A program made the translations under genes and the position numbers. The notes beneath the pieces were generated by a model. The model was not told the DNA's origin. It was given only the letters and a program-made list of their open reading frames with translations, and did not search any database. Positions 63,774 to 64,000 of a stretch of 64,000 nt of DNA are shown piece after piece. Source of the stretch: Craterilacuibacter sinensis (GTDB taxonomy: Bacteria > Pseudomonadota > Gammaproteobacteria > Burkholderiales > Chromobacteriaceae). Where the stretch lies: the NCBI RefSeq assembly GCF_009831765.1, contig NZ_WSSB01000003.1, forward strand, positions 1 to 64,000, given 5' to 3'. Position 1 is the first letter of the stretch. Every line of letters begins with the position of its first letter.

Positions 63774-64000
63774 ATGACTGAAGTCGTACAAGGAGGGGCC
63801 GCGCCCGCGGCCGAACCCAAGCTGAAACTCGGCGCGCTGACCGCGCTGGTCGTCAGTGCCCTGATTGCAGCAGGCATCTTCTCGCTGCCGCAGAATATGG
63901 CGAAATCGGCCGGTGCCGGTGCGATCATCATAGGCTGGGCGATTACCTTCGTCGGCATGCTGATGCTGGCTTTCGTGTTCCAGACGCTGGCCAACCGCAA
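63774..64000 (+). CDS. Basic amino acid (arginine/ornithine) antiporter, 3' cut by window
   Basis: The first 75 codons are visible. [20 protein letters not shown], then [20 protein letters not shown], is the N terminus of ArcD-type APC antiporters, with the first two membrane helices. It starts 38 nt after the racemase stop with GGAG upstream, so the two form an operon for ornithine exchange. The rest lies beyond the window. Confidence 0.88.
   Translation, partial: MTEVVQGGAAPAAEPKLKLGALTALVVSALIAAGIFSLPQNMAKSAGAGAIIIGWAITFVGMLMLAFVFQTLANR

Overview
The window is a chromosomal segment of a GC-rich betaproteobacterium, most likely a member of the Neisseriales (Chromobacteriaceae type). Support: a small ProQ/FinO protein of the Neisseria minimal type, Neisseriales-like housekeeping genes (hflX, serS-rarA, a PutA without DNA-binding domain, ornithine racemase next to a basic amino acid antiporter), and a 142-bp dispersed repeat of a kind I associate with that family. 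The genus cannot be fixed from sequence reading alone.

Region 1 (1 to about 11,700) is an accessory defence island. Two 140-bp direct repeats (346-485 and 11515-11654) bracket it, and the right one runs straight into the 3' half of a tRNA-Asn gene, so this is the tRNA-proximal end of one or more integrated elements. Inside are a 5'-truncated gene fused to the left repeat, a lone CRISPR-repeat-like unit, a DUF4258-type protein, a two-gene unit of a Cas4/RecB-like nuclease plus SF1 helicase (1124 aa) and a WYL-domain regulator, then an AT-rich block with an HNH nuclease, a small membrane protein, a possible DNA-reader protein, and mcrB-mcrC. Base composition switches from AT-rich to GC-rich inside mcrB, which is therefore mosaic.

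Region 2 (12,059 to about 28,550) is core and metabolic: hflX, a SlyD-like isomerase, an uncharacterised six-gene cluster (carboxymuconolactone decarboxylase-like, VOC, paired half-size DMT transporters, REDY/HapK-like, small membrane protein), several LysR/TetR-regulated oxidoreductase and efflux genes, a truncated lipocalin remnant, and the first copy of the 142-bp repeat.

Region 3 (28,759-49,165) holds an operon for uptake and cleavage of an amide or isoaspartyl-type substrate (DUF3311-like + SSS symporter + isoaspartyl peptidase + creatininase-like), rarA-serS, an amino acid permease, a TPP-riboswitch-controlled thiMED operon, a DUF2252 protein, outer membrane phospholipase A, a UmuD-like protease, a ProQ-like RNA chaperone with a possible small RNA beside it, anaerobic ribonucleotide reductase nrdD-nrdG with an NrdR-box-like site, a zinc metallopeptidase and DNA glycosylase Tag.

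Region 4 (49,339-64,000) contains putA, a periplasmic amino-acid-binding lipoprotein, a tandem universal stress protein, a decayed Ca2+/cation antiporter gene abutting the second 142-bp repeat, a 1351-aa cyclic-di-GMP hub with a C-terminal CZB zinc-sensor domain, a GlsB-type membrane protein, adenine/adenosine deaminase followed by a DUF1289-CWC fusion, and an ornithine/alanine racemase with the start of a basic amino acid antiporter cut by the window edge.
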